From assembly GCF_949769195.1 (NCBI RefSeq), contig NZ_OX458333.1:4374001-4438000 (forward strand): a stretch of DNA of 64,000 nt, written 5' to 3'. This stretch comes from Methylocaldum szegediense. GTDB lineage: Bacteria > Pseudomonadota > Gammaproteobacteria > Methylococcales > Methylococcaceae. Below, in pieces: positions 1 to 10,100 of this stretch (positions are counted from its first letter, which is position 1; each line of letters begins with the position of its first letter). A program made the position numbers and the translations under genes. Below the pieces are notes generated by a model. It had not been told where the DNA came from. It made no database searches and saw nothing but the letters and a program-made list of their open reading frames with translations.

Positions 1-764
1 AAGCGCCGAGCATTCCTTGCCGGAATCCAGGATCGAGTGTCGTAATCGCCGGCGTTTTCGACCATATGCCAGCCGTACTGCATAAGCTTCAGTGCGTTTC
101 TAGCGCGCGGTGAGGTGTAAAACACGGCAAGCCCTTCCGGGCCGAGCATCCACTTATGGCCATCCGCCATGACGAAGTCAGCATGATATCGCTGCACGTC
201 AAATCGAAGCGCGCCGAGGCTCTGGATGGCATCGATGCAAAACAAAATTCCTTGGTCGCGGCAGAACCGACCGATTTTTTCCAGATCGAGTCGTAAGCCC
301 GATGCGTATTGAACGGAGCTGATCGTGATCAGCCTTGTACGCGCGTCGACCAATTCAAACAAGGCGTCCTCAGGCGTAGACCCCGCGGCAAGGTTCGCTT
401 CCCTGAACGCCACGCCCCGGCTGCTCAGCGCTTGCCAGGGAATTCGATTTGACGGGAACTCCTCGCTGCTGGAAACGATATTGTCGCCTTCCCGCCATTC
501 CAGACCGAAAGCCACGAGTGAAATAGCCTCGGAGGTGTTCTTGACCAAAGCGATATCGTCCGAGGACGGTGCATTGAGTAGGTCGCGTAGTTGTTCCCGT
601 AAAATGCTTTCCCGTCTTACCCAATCCGGATAACGAGCGGCGCCGTATCGGACGTTTTCCTCAGCAAACCGGGTGACCGCCTGGGCGGTGCGCAGCGGCC
701 ACGGCGCCACGGCCGCATGGTTCAAATAGATGAGGTCCGAGGATAACGGGAATTCGGGATGCAC
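1..764 (-). CDS. Class V aminotransferase / cysteine desulfurase-like protein (3' end outside window)
   Basis: This is a PLP-dependent fold-type I enzyme of the class V aminotransferase family (cysteine desulfurase, SufS, isopenicillin-epimerase relatives). Reading leftward from a GTG at 764, the protein shows LIYLNHAAVAPWP near the N-terminus, ALVKNTSEA as the cofactor-binding loop, CIDAIQSLGA for the PLP-ring Asp, and DGHKWMLGPEG carrying the Schiff-base Lys. The frame is open to base 1, so about 254 codons are seen and the C-terminal third is missing. An in-frame TAA lies just upstream of the GTG, and no ATG lies between them. It starts 30 nt after uppP ends, so the two are probably co-transcribed. 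The substrate cannot be told from sequence. Confidence 0.82.
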   Translation of the reverse strand, partial: MHPEFPLSSDLIYLNHAAVAPWPLRTAQAVTRFAEENVRYGAARYPDWVRRESILREQLRDLLNAPSSDDIALVKNTSEAISLVAFGLEWREGDNIVSSSEEFPSNRIPWQALSSRGVAFREANLAAGSTPEDALFELVDARTRLITISSVQYASGLRLDLEKIGRFCRDQGILFCIDAIQSLGALRFDVQRYHADFVMADGHKWMLGPEGLAVFYTSPRARNALKLMQYGWHMVENAGDYDTRSWIPARNARR

Positions 765-794
765 GTGTGGGTACCGACGGGAAGAAAGCGTATA

Positions 795-1619
795 TTAGAG
801 CGAAACGGTGAGTCCGCTCGTCGATAGGAAATAGATCAGCGCCAAGGAGCCGAATAGTATTCGATACCAAGCAAATGCCTTGAAACTATGCCGCGAGACA
901 AATGCAAGCAAGGCGCGAACGACCAGCCAGGCGCTAAAAAAAGCGGCGATGAAGCCGATTGCCAGTATTTGGATGTCCTCGGGCCTCATGATATTCAGAT
1001 TCTTGTACAAATCGTAGCTCGTGGCGGCGAACATTGTCGGAATAGCAAGGAAGAACGAAAACTCGGTCGCAGCGGACCGGGACATCCCGCTCAATAAGCC
1101 GCCCATGATGGTTGCACCAGCCCGTGATACGCCGGGAAACAGCGCGAGACTCTGAGCGAAGCCGACCTTGAGTGCCACATGCCACGTCAGATCATCGATG
1201 TCTTCGACGCGGTGAGCCCGGCGCCGACTTTCTATCGCCAGTATCGCAAGGCCGCCTACGATCAGCGCCCCTGCAACGGTAATCGGATTGAAAAGCTGTG
1301 CTTTGATGGTCTTATGAAGAAGAAGGCCGAGCACAGCGGCCGGAAGGAAACCGATCAGGACATTGATTGTAAACCGCAAGGCAGCCGGATCGGAGAACAG
1401 AGACCCTATTACGCGGTAGATACGCTTTCGATAATGCCAAACGATCGCGCAAATCGCGCCGAGCTGAATAAATATGTCAAACGTTTTCGCGCGTTCGCCG
1501 GTGAAAGACAATAGATCGTTGGCGATGATCAAATGGCCGGTACTGGAGATGGGAAGAAATTCGGTTGCTCCCTCCAGAATGCCGAGTACGATTGCTTTCA
1601 AATATAGGGGAAGGTCCAT
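795..1619 (-). CDS. uppP: Undecaprenyl-diphosphate phosphatase UppP (BacA)
   Basis: Integral membrane phosphatase that converts undecaprenyl diphosphate to the monophosphate so the lipid carrier of peptidoglycan and polysaccharide synthesis can be reused. The 274-residue length is normal for the family. Both family signatures are present: EGATEFLPISSTGHL at residues 16-30, with the conserved Glu16 and Glu20, and PGVSRAGAT with the catalytic-site Ser and Arg in the middle of the protein. Several hydrophobic helices follow. It lies between kup and the aminotransferase on the same strand; the gap to kup is 30 nt, so a three-gene leftward transcript is plausible. Confidence 0.96.
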   Translation of the reverse strand: MDLPLYLKAIVLGILEGATEFLPISSTGHLIIANDLLSFTGERAKTFDIFIQLGAICAIVWHYRKRIYRVIGSLFSDPAALRFTINVLIGFLPAAVLGLLLHKTIKAQLFNPITVAGALIVGGLAILAIESRRRAHRVEDIDDLTWHVALKVGFAQSLALFPGVSRAGATIMGGLLSGMSRSAATEFSFFLAIPTMFAATSYDLYKNLNIMRPEDIQILAIGFIAAFFSAWLVVRALLAFVSRHSFKAFAWYRILFGSLALIYFLSTSGLTVSL

Positions 1620-1649
1620 ATATTTCCTTGGTTGATGCCGATTTAAAGA

Positions 1650-3536
1650 TTACAGCATGCGTTGTACGCCCAGTTCAACGACGCGATCCGGTGGAATTCG
1701 AAAGAAACCGATAGTACTGCGGGTATTGCGGAACATGCCGATGAACAGCCTCAATTGCCAAAGAGGCATTTTCGGGGTTGGACCCGGGATAATGGTTTCG
1801 CGGCTGAGGAAAAAGGTCGTATCGGAGATGTCGATGTCAAACTCTCGGCTGGCGGATTTCAGGGCTCGCGGGATATTCGGCGCCTCCATAAAACCATAGT
1901 GGAGATTGATTCTAAAAAAGCCCGCACCGAGTCGACGGATTTCACGACGTTTCTCGGGGGCGACTCGGGGAGTATTTTCCGTGGTGACGGTCATGAGAAC
2001 GACGGTTTCGTGCAATACCTTATTGTGCTTCAAGTTATGCAACAAGGCCGGGGGAATATCGTCTCGGCTACTGGTCATGAACACGGCGGTACCCGCTACA
2101 CGCAGGGGAGGATTGCTGGTGATCTCGGCCAAGAAGTGATCGACGTCTACCGAGCCTTCCCGCAAGTTCTCCCGAAGCAGATCGCGGCCGCGTTTCCATG
2201 TTGATAGAAACGTGAAGGCGATAAGTCCGATGACTAACGAAAGCCAGCCGCCTTCGAAGATTTTTGTCGCGTTGCCTATCAGGAACACCGAATCGACGGT
2301 AATAAATCCGACGGCTGCCAAACCGCTCACGATAGGATTCCATTTCCACAAGCTGTACACTACGACGAGCGCCAAAATCGTGTCGACGGCCATGATTCCC
2401 GTTACTGCGACGCCGTACGCGGCCGCCAAATTGGATGAGGATTGAAACCCGAGAACCAGGATGACGGTGGCAACCATCAATGCCCAGTTGGTCCAGGGAA
2501 TATAAATCTGGCCGTTTTCCTCTTCGGACGTGTAGTGAGTGCCGAGCCGCGGGCAAAAACCGAGCTGGATGGCCTGGGAGGTGAGCGCAAAAGTAGCCGA
2601 GATGATTGCCTGGGAAGCGACAATCGTGGCTATAGTGGCGATCACGATCATGAACGCGAGCATTCCCTCAGGCACCAGCAAATAGAACGGGTTCTGGATC
2701 GCGGAAGGATTCTGGATCAGAAGAGCGCCTTGGCCGAAGTAGTTGAGCATAAGTGCAGGCAGGACGAACAGAAACCATGTCTTGCGGATGGACTCCCGAC
2801 CGAAATGTCCCATATCGGCATACAGTACCTCTCCGCCGGTTACGGCCAGGACGACGGCGCCTAAAACATATACGGATGGCCAGCCGTGTGCCGAGAGAAA
2901 ATAAATGGCGTGCGCCGGGTTCGCAGCGGCCAACACCTCAGGAGCTTTTAGCAAGCTCAGCGTGCCAAACGCCCCAATAGCGAAGAACCAAACGCCCATG
3001 ACCAGCCTGAATAGTGCCCCGCCGCCGGCTGTCCCTTTGCGCTGGAAGGCGAAAAGCCCTATGAGGATGGCGAGTGATAGCGGAACGATGTAAGAACGAA
3101 GTTCTGGTTGTAGGACTTCGAGCCCCTCGACTGCGCTCAAGACCGAGATAGCCGGCGTGATCATGCCATCACCGTAAAATAGCGACGCGCCGACCAGCCC
3201 CACCCCAATCAACAGACGCCGTAAGCGAGGGCCGATTTCTGCCTTTTGCTGGATAAGCGTTATCAGAGCCATGACACCGCCTTCGCCTTTGTTATGCGCT
3301 CGCATGATGACGATGGCGTATTTCAGCGAAATGACGATCAGAAGTGCCCAAAAAATAAGTGACAAGACGCCGAGTATGTTCTCCGGGGTTGGCTCCAGCA
3401 CAAAAACGCCGGCGAAGCATTGTTTAAGCGCATAGAGCGGACTCGTACCGATATTGCCGAATACAATGCCCAGCGCCCCAAGTATCAAGCTTTTTTGCGC
3501 GTGTGATGGGTACGGGGCCAGAGTTACCGAATTCAT
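1650..3536 (-). CDS. kup: Potassium transport protein Kup
   Basis: Low-affinity K+ uptake permease of the KUP/HAK/KT family in the inner membrane. The N-terminal signature GNIGTSPLYALKQCF and the following YGDGMITPAISVLSAVEG are typical. About twelve hydrophobic segments fill residues 20-450, followed by a soluble C-terminal domain. I chose the ATG at 3536 (MNSVTL, 628 residues) over the ATG six bases upstream at 3542, because a GGAGA Shine-Dalgarno sits at the right distance only for the second. It heads the leftward kup-uppP-aminotransferase series. Confidence 0.95.
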   Translation of the reverse strand: MNSVTLAPYPSHAQKSLILGALGIVFGNIGTSPLYALKQCFAGVFVLEPTPENILGVLSLIFWALLIVISLKYAIVIMRAHNKGEGGVMALITLIQQKAEIGPRLRRLLIGVGLVGASLFYGDGMITPAISVLSAVEGLEVLQPELRSYIVPLSLAILIGLFAFQRKGTAGGGALFRLVMGVWFFAIGAFGTLSLLKAPEVLAAANPAHAIYFLSAHGWPSVYVLGAVVLAVTGGEVLYADMGHFGRESIRKTWFLFVLPALMLNYFGQGALLIQNPSAIQNPFYLLVPEGMLAFMIVIATIATIVASQAIISATFALTSQAIQLGFCPRLGTHYTSEEENGQIYIPWTNWALMVATVILVLGFQSSSNLAAAYGVAVTGIMAVDTILALVVVYSLWKWNPIVSGLAAVGFITVDSVFLIGNATKIFEGGWLSLVIGLIAFTFLSTWKRGRDLLRENLREGSVDVDHFLAEITSNPPLRVAGTAVFMTSSRDDIPPALLHNLKHNKVLHETVVLMTVTTENTPRVAPEKRREIRRLGAGFFRINLHYGFMEAPNIPRALKSASREFDIDISDTTFFLSRETIIPGPTPKMPLWQLRLFIGMFRNTRSTIGFFRIPPDRVVELGVQRML

Positions 3537-3542
3537 GAACAT

Positions 3543-4309
3543 TCTCCGTCGCCGACGCGAAAAGAGCGGGCGCAGCGTTCACGGCGTTGTGTGATGATCG
3601 GCTTGTCGATCCGTGCAAGAAGTGTCCTCGGGTAACCGGAACGCTTGTCGCGATCTGTCGGGACGCTATCTTGGCGATGCTTGTATGGGAGGGTGTCGCG
3701 GACGGTTGACAAGCGCATTTGATCCGATTGGCTCAGGCTTGACATTTCTAAGCAGCTACCGAATTTAAGGAAAAGAGTTTCCGCGATTCGGGATACCGCT
3801 CTCCGCTTGGATGTCCATATCCCGGCTTCCTTCCGCTTCGGGAAAGCAGACTCACGAGAATTCAGATCAGGCCGTGCCGGATGGGCCGGCTGTCAAAGGA
3901 TCGCTGCTCAACGGGTTTGGGCATGCCTTGGCGCCATCCAATCGAGTTTTAGAGCATATGGGACAAAAGCCGTGATGCAACGCTCGACAACATTAAAAAA
4001 TGCTGAAATCTCGCTCGCCCACAAGTATTGGGCAGCACAGAGCGATGTTACCCGAGGCTTGGCGTTTACAGAACAGTTCGAGAGCAACAACCGGTGAATA
4101 GCAATTTTCTACCGGAGAAATATTTCGGTTTGACTCGAATTCAATTTAGCGTTGTGCGGTGGGCGACCCCGCTACGTCTAGCTACGCCTTTCGAAGAGCG
4201 CCTAACGGCTGGGCGAGGGCGCGAGTGCGTATCTGCAACATATCCTTTTTGCTTGAAAAACCAGCGTTGAATCATTAAGCTTCCACGGTTTTACAACAAA
4301 GAGCGCTCG
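3543..4309. other. Gap without a supported gene upstream of the tpiA remnant
   Basis: No reading frame here gives a protein I can support. It contains the divergent upstream region of kup and, on the + strand near 3740, a TTGACA followed 17 nt later by AATTTA that could be a weak promoter. I looked for transposase or glmM remnants (a gene often found before tpiA) and found none I could defend. Confidence 0.5.
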
Positions 4310-5033
4310 ATGTTTCGTCGTCTTCCGGTCGTCGGAAGCTGGAAGATCGGCAGCATTCGAGGGTGAATATTCTTTCCGGCATTTCGGAAACTGAAACAGC
4401 GGAGGTGGGTGAATTCGCGCCGTTCGTGTGCATACCGGAGGCGGCCAGAGTGCTAGGAAGGAATAAATTTTATTGGGCGCGCAAGATGTAACGGATAAGG
4501 GCAATGGTGCGTTCACCGGGGACACGGCGGTGCCCATGTTGGGTGGTCGGATGCGATCTGGCTAGAGTGGGCCATTCGGAGCGGGGCGGTGATACAGGGA
4601 GTCCAATCAGGGGGTGGCTGCGAGTTTTAGGAAAGGGCTCGATCATAGGCTACAACGATTTTGACGCATGGATAAGGCCGTGGGACCGCACGGACAGAGC
4701 CATTTAAATGTTATCGGCACGCAATTAGATGCGGTGCTGGATCTGGCCAATGTCGCATCGTTGTCGAATGCGGTGATTGCCTACGAGCCGGTTCGGGCGA
4801 TTGGAACCGGGAACGCCACAGCAGTTGGGCACATAATTGAATACCGGTGCTTGCGGTGGAAAATCGCGGAGCGGGAACCCGAAACCTCCGCTTCAGTCCG
4901 AGATTTTTACGGCGGCAGCGTCAAGCCCGAAAAGGCCCGGTCCCTGTTTGATATGCCCGACGTGGACGGTGGATCAATTGGTGAAGCATCCCTGGACGCC
5001 AAGTCCTTTCTCTCGATATGCCATTCGGTTTAG
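4310..5033 (+). pseudogene. tpiA: Decayed triosephosphate isomerase (tpiA) with several frameshifts and stops
   Basis: Segments of triosephosphate isomerase occur in correct order but different frames. They are RRLPVVGSWKIG (from ATG 4310), then NILSGISETETAEVG and FAPFVCIPEAARVL (from 4363), GAQDVTDKGNGAFTGDTA (4476), VGHSERGGDTG (4567), and from about 4705 a long C-terminal piece with AVIAYEPVRAIGTG, FYGGSVKPEKA and DVDGGSIGEASLDAKSF. The span equals a full tpiA of about 241 codons. Lys of the WK motif, the catalytic His of GHSER and the Glu of YEPV survive. NWKMN has become SWKIG and EPVWAIG has become EPVRAIG, so substitution accompanies the indels. Position directly upstream of secG is the usual one for tpiA. 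Sequencing error alone would not explain the changed core residues. Confidence 0.9.
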
Positions 5034-5042
5034 GTGAGTTTT

Positions 5043-5423
5043 ATGTATCAGGCATTGACAATTATTCATGTCTTGGTCGCCTTGGCGATCATCGGATTAG
5101 TCCTTCTTCAGCAAGGTCGGGGCGCCGACGCTGGAGCAGGATTTGGGGGCGGGGCGTCCAGCAGTTTGTTCGGCGCCCGTGGTGCGGCCTCTTTTCTCTC
5201 CCGTACGACTGCGATATTGGCCACTCTGTTTTTCATGACGAGTTTAAGTCTTGCGTATCTGGCGGATAAACAAGATAATAAACAGGTTGATATCATAGAT
5301 GGTCCCAGTGTGGACCCGTCTCGACGCGATCTTCCGCAGGTAGCGGAAGAGCCGCCAGCAACTGACAAGGCCGATTTGCCCGAGAGTGCCGATGCGCCTC
5401 AGTCGCCGGAGCCAGCAAAATAG
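5043..5423 (+). CDS. secG: Protein translocase subunit SecG
   Basis: Small inner-membrane subunit of the SecYEG channel. MYQALTIIHVLVALAIIG forms the first membrane helix, LLQQGRGADAGAGFGGGAS and SLFGARGAASFLSR the conserved loop, and a second helix precedes a Pro/Glu-rich tail of about 50 residues that is longer than in Escherichia coli SecG. A GTG at 5034 is in frame, but ATG 5043 gives the MYxAL start seen in the family and lies behind GGTGAG. It follows the dead tpiA and precedes tRNA-Leu, the same secG-leuU order as in enterobacteria. Confidence 0.93.
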   Translation: MYQALTIIHVLVALAIIGLVLLQQGRGADAGAGFGGGASSSLFGARGAASFLSRTTAILATLFFMTSLSLAYLADKQDNKQVDIIDGPSVDPSRRDLPQVAEEPPATDKADLPESADAPQSPEPAK

Positions 5424-5446
5424 CCAACCTTGTTAGATCATGTTCA

Positions 5447-5531
5447 GCCGATGTGGTGGAATTGGTAGACACGCCATCTTGAGGGGGTGGTGACGCAAGT
5501 CGTGTCGGTTCAAGTCCGACCATCGGCACCA
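5447..5531 (+). tRNA. leuU: tRNA-Leu (anticodon GAG)
   Basis: A complete class II tRNA with an encoded CCA end. The acceptor arm is GCCGATG pairing with CATCGGC; the D-loop holds TTGGTAGAC; the anticodon stem CCATC pairs with GGTGG around loop TTGAGGG with anticodon GAG at 5481-5483. A variable arm and the T-arm loop GGTTCAAGTCC follow. The place directly after secG matches leuU in E. coli. Confidence 0.97.
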
Positions 5532-5539
5532 ATTCTTGA

Positions 5540-6709
<1,170 letters not shown>

Positions 6710-6759
6710 AGTTTTGTGTAATAATGCCGCGTTTTTAAAAAGATAAACAAGGATCCATT

Positions 6760-7110
6760 ATGAGTTTCTTGATTTCCGATGCATTTGCTCAAGCCGCGCC
6801 GGCTCAGCAAGAGCCGGGATTGGCCGGTCTCATCTTACCGCTCGCTATTTTGCTGGTCTTCTTTTTCTTATTTGTTCTCCCCCAGCAACGCCGGGCCAAA
6901 GAACAGAAGAAAATGATCGAGTCTTTGACCAAAGGGAGCGAGGTCGTCACCAATGGTGGGCTGCTCGGTAGAATAGCGGATTTGGACGAAAATTTCGTTC
7001 AATTGGAAGTTGCTGATAACGTTTATGTTTACGTCCAGCGTCATGCGATTGCGGCACTCATGCCGAAGGGTACTTATAAGGCAAAGAAAAAAGCCGAAAA
7101 CAAAGGCTAA
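6760..7110 (+). CDS. yajC: Preprotein translocase accessory subunit YajC
   Basis: Single-span inner-membrane protein that associates with SecDF. The 116 residues show a short N-terminal segment, a strongly hydrophobic helix around residues 24-44 (LILPLAILLVFFFLFVLPQQ), and the conserved cytoplasmic motif RRAKEQKKM followed by GSEVVTNGG. It is 50 nt after tgt and 60 nt before secD, and an AAGGA box precedes the ATG. Confidence 0.95.
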   Translation: MSFLISDAFAQAAPAQQEPGLAGLILPLAILLVFFFLFVLPQQRRAKEQKKMIESLTKGSEVVTNGGLLGRIADLDENFVQLEVADNVYVYVQRHAIAALMPKGTYKAKKKAENKG

Positions 7111-7170
7111 GCAATAATCAAACGGCGGATGCCCCGTCCCCAAGGGTATCGCGCCTTACAGGCAGCTATT

Positions 7171-9015
7171 ATGCGAAACAGCTTTCCACTTTGGAAAAAT
7201 CTTCTGATTATCGGGATATTGGTGCTGGCGTCGATTTACTCGCTGCCCAATTTTTTCGGCGAAGATCCCTCCGTGCAGCTTTCACCTCTGCGAAGCGCCA
7301 AACTCGACGATGCCACTCGCGTTCAAGTCGAAAAATTGCTGAGCGACGCCGGGTTAAAACCGAAGTCGCTCGAGTTGTCCGAAAAGCGACTTCTGGTGCG
7401 TTTCACCGAAACCGAAACCCAACTCAAGGCGGCCGACCTGTTAAGCGAATCGCTGGGCACGAACTATACGGTAGCACTCAACTTGGCACCGGCCACGCCC
7501 GCTTGGTTGAGGGCGATCAATGCCCAACCCATGTATCTGGGTTTGGATCTTCGGGGTGGCGTGCACTTTTTGATGCAGGTGGACACCGAGGCGGCCATCC
7601 GACAGGCGGAAGAGCGTTACGCCGAAGACATTCGTTCGCTTTTGCGGGAAAGCAAGATCCGTTACCTGTCCGTGGACAGGGGTAACCGGGTTATCGAGGT
7701 GAAGTTCCAGGACGGGGATACCTTGGCCCAGGCCAGGGATGTCATTCGGCGAGAGCTTCGCGGTCTGGATATCAGCGTGGAAGGAAACGCGATTCGGGCC
7801 ACGATGTCCGAAACCGAGCGACGGGAGACTCGCCGGCTGGCTGTGGCGCAGAATATCACGACCCTTCGGAACCGCATCAACGAATTGGGTGTCGCCGAGC
7901 CGGTGATTCAGCAGCAAGGCGAAGACCGTATCGTGGTACAGCTTCCGGGCGTCCAGGATACCGCTCGTGCCAAAGAGATTCTGGGAGCCACCGCGACGCT
8001 CGAATTTCGCTTGGTGGACACCGAGCACAGCGTTCAGGGTTTGGAAGAGGGCAGGACGCCACTGGGGAGCAGGCTCTATTACGATCGAAGCGGCAGGCCG
8101 ATCTTGTTGCAGCGCAAGATCATCGTGACCGGCGATCAGATTGTGGATGCTTCCTCGGGTCTCGATTCCCAATCCGGTTCGCCGGCGGTTTTCGTGACGT
8201 TGAACAGCATAGGCGCCCGTAAAATGGCCGATGTCACGCGAGACAATATCGGCAAGCCGATGGCGGTCGTGTACATCGAAACCAAGACGGAAACCAAGGA
8301 AGTCGAAGGTCGAAAAGTGACCACCAAGAAGAAAATCGAGGAGGTCATCAACGTCGCGACGATTCGCGACCGTTTCAGCAAACGTTTCCAGATCACCGGA
8401 CTCGACAGCACCGACGAAGCGCGCAATTTGGCGTTGCTGCTGCGCGCCGGTGCTTTGGCGGCACCGGTGGACATCATCGAGGAACGTACCGTAGGCCCCA
8501 GTTTGGGTAAAGAGAATATCGAGCAGGGCACCCGTTCCTTCATTATCGGCTTTGTCCTGATCGCGATCGTGATGATTCTTTACTACAAGGTCTTCGGGAT
8601 CATCGCGAATATCACGCTGATTTTCAATGTGGCTTTGATCCTGTCGATTCTGTCAGTTTTGCAGGCGACGCTGACCTTGCCGGGGATCGCCGGCATCACG
8701 CTGACGATAGGTATGGCCGTCGATGCCAACGTACTCATTTACGAGCGCATCAAGGAAGAACTGCGTAACGGCAATTCCATTCAGTCCAGCATTTACGCCG
8801 GATTCGAGCGTGCGTTCGCAACCATTTTCGACTCCAATCTCACGACGCTCGTGGCGGCAGTCATGCTGTTCGCCATCGGCTCCGGTCCCGTGAAAGGGTT
8901 CGCCGTAACCCTGACGATAGGGATCTTGACCTCCATGTTCACTGCGGTGATGTGTACGCGGATGTTGGTCAATTTCGTCTACGGCCAGAGGCGCGTCGCC
9001 AAATTGTGGATCTGA
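7171..9015 (+). CDS. secD: Protein translocase subunit SecD
   Basis: Membrane-integrated chaperone that uses the proton gradient to pull exported proteins into the periplasm. The 614-residue protein has an N-terminal helix (NLLIIGILVLASIYSLPNFF), the large periplasmic P1 region containing LGLDLRGGVHFL near residue 115, and five C-terminal helices. The key transmembrane motif GMAVDANVLIYERIKEEL is present. I took ATG 7171 (MRNSFPLWKN) rather than an in-frame ATG at 7129, since SecD proteins begin just before the first helix. Confidence 0.96.
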   Translation: MRNSFPLWKNLLIIGILVLASIYSLPNFFGEDPSVQLSPLRSAKLDDATRVQVEKLLSDAGLKPKSLELSEKRLLVRFTETETQLKAADLLSESLGTNYTVALNLAPATPAWLRAINAQPMYLGLDLRGGVHFLMQVDTEAAIRQAEERYAEDIRSLLRESKIRYLSVDRGNRVIEVKFQDGDTLAQARDVIRRELRGLDISVEGNAIRATMSETERRETRRLAVAQNITTLRNRINELGVAEPVIQQQGEDRIVVQLPGVQDTARAKEILGATATLEFRLVDTEHSVQGLEEGRTPLGSRLYYDRSGRPILLQRKIIVTGDQIVDASSGLDSQSGSPAVFVTLNSIGARKMADVTRDNIGKPMAVVYIETKTETKEVEGRKVTTKKKIEEVINVATIRDRFSKRFQITGLDSTDEARNLALLLRAGALAAPVDIIEERTVGPSLGKENIEQGTRSFIIGFVLIAIVMILYYKVFGIIANITLIFNVALILSILSVLQATLTLPGIAGITLTIGMAVDANVLIYERIKEELRNGNSIQSSIYAGFERAFATIFDSNLTTLVAAVMLFAIGSGPVKGFAVTLTIGILTSMFTAVMCTRMLVNFVYGQRRVAKLWI

Positions 9016-9048
9016 GCCGGATTCGAAGAATTTCAGGAGATATGATCA

Positions 9049-9987
9049 GTGGCCGATACTAAAATTCGGGGTTATAAAATCGACTTCATGCGTTGGAGCT
9101 GGCCGGCGGTTGTTCTGTCCGCTGTGCTCAGCGTGGTGTCGCTCGTTTCACTGGGGTGGCAAGGACTTAACTTCGCCATCGACTTTACCGGAGGCACGAT
9201 TATCGAGGTCGCTTATCAGGAGCCCGCGGATCTCGAAGAGGTGCGCCAGCAGTTGAAAGACGCCGGTTTCGCCAATCCGATCGTGCAGCATTTCGGAACC
9301 ACCCGAGAAGTCCTAATCCGTCTTTCCCCACAGGAGGACATGACAAATACCGACCTGAGGACTCGGGTTATGGATGCCTTGAGAAAGGATCCCGCCGTTC
9401 AAGTCGAACTCCACCGTATCGAGTTCGTCGGCCCCCAAGTTGGAGAAGACTTGGCGGAAAGCGGCGTGGTTGCCTTGCTGCTGGCGGTACTCGGGATTCT
9501 GGCCTATGTCGCATGGCGTTTCGAGTATCGTTTTTCGTTCGGTGCCATCGTCGCCAGCGTGCACGACATCGTTTTGATCCTCGGGGTGTTTTCCGTTTTT
9601 CAGTTAGAGTTCGACCTGAGCGTGCTGGCCGCCGTTCTCGCGATCCTGGGTTACTCGATCAACGATACCATCGTGATCTTCGATCGAATTCGCGAAAATT
9701 TCCGGAAGATCCGACGCGGCGAGGTTTTGGACATCATCAACCTATCCATCAACGAAACGCTGAGCCGTACTTTGATGACCTCTTTTCTGACCTTGTTGGT
9801 CTGTATCGCGATGGCCATCTGGGGCGGAGAAGTCCTTCGGAACTTCTCTCTGGCCTTGATCGTCGGCATCGTGGTGGGTACCTATTCGTCGATCTACGTC
9901 GCGAGTGCATTGGCCTATTGGTTGGGGGTCAGCCGCGCCGACCTTCTGCTGCCTGAGAAGGAGGGGGCAACCGATAACCGTCCCTGA
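9049..9987 (+). CDS. secF: Protein translocase subunit SecF
   Basis: Partner of SecD in the auxiliary translocase. GTG start at 9049 with AGGAG ten bases upstream; 312 residues. After the first helix comes FAIDFTGGTIIEV of the P1 head. The TM4 motif GYSINDTIVIFDRIRENFRKI is intact, and the ending has the SLALIVGIVVGTYSSIYVAS helix. It lies 33 nt after secD and ends before a strong terminator. Confidence 0.96.
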   Translation: MADTKIRGYKIDFMRWSWPAVVLSAVLSVVSLVSLGWQGLNFAIDFTGGTIIEVAYQEPADLEEVRQQLKDAGFANPIVQHFGTTREVLIRLSPQEDMTNTDLRTRVMDALRKDPAVQVELHRIEFVGPQVGEDLAESGVVALLLAVLGILAYVAWRFEYRFSFGAIVASVHDIVLILGVFSVFQLEFDLSVLAAVLAILGYSINDTIVIFDRIRENFRKIRRGEVLDIINLSINETLSRTLMTSFLTLLVCIAMAIWGGEVLRNFSLALIVGIVVGTYSSIYVASALAYWLGVSRADLLLPEKEGATDNRP

Positions 9988-10012
9988 TCGCATCCGGATT
10001 CGATCGGATCGG

Positions 10013-10038
10013 AAAGGCCGCTTCGAGCGGCCTTTTTT
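10013..10038 (+). terminator. Rho-independent terminator after secF
   Basis: AAAGGCCGCT pairs with AGCGGCCTTT around a TCG loop and is followed by a run of T. It closes the yajC-secD-secF operon. Confidence 0.88.
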
Positions 10039-10100
10039 CGTCGGCAACTTTCCCAAGTTGGCTCAGATCAAATGGAGGACAGTCCCGAACGCGACTCCTC

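Noticed and set aside
3740-3775. Promoter-like TTGACA / AATTTA pair
   Set aside because: The -10 match is weak and no gene starts downstream within a plausible distance other than the dead tpiA.
5481-5483. Reading the tRNA anticodon as something other than GAG
   Set aside because: The CCATC/GGTGG stem fixes the seven-base loop TTGAGGG, so the anticodon is GAG.
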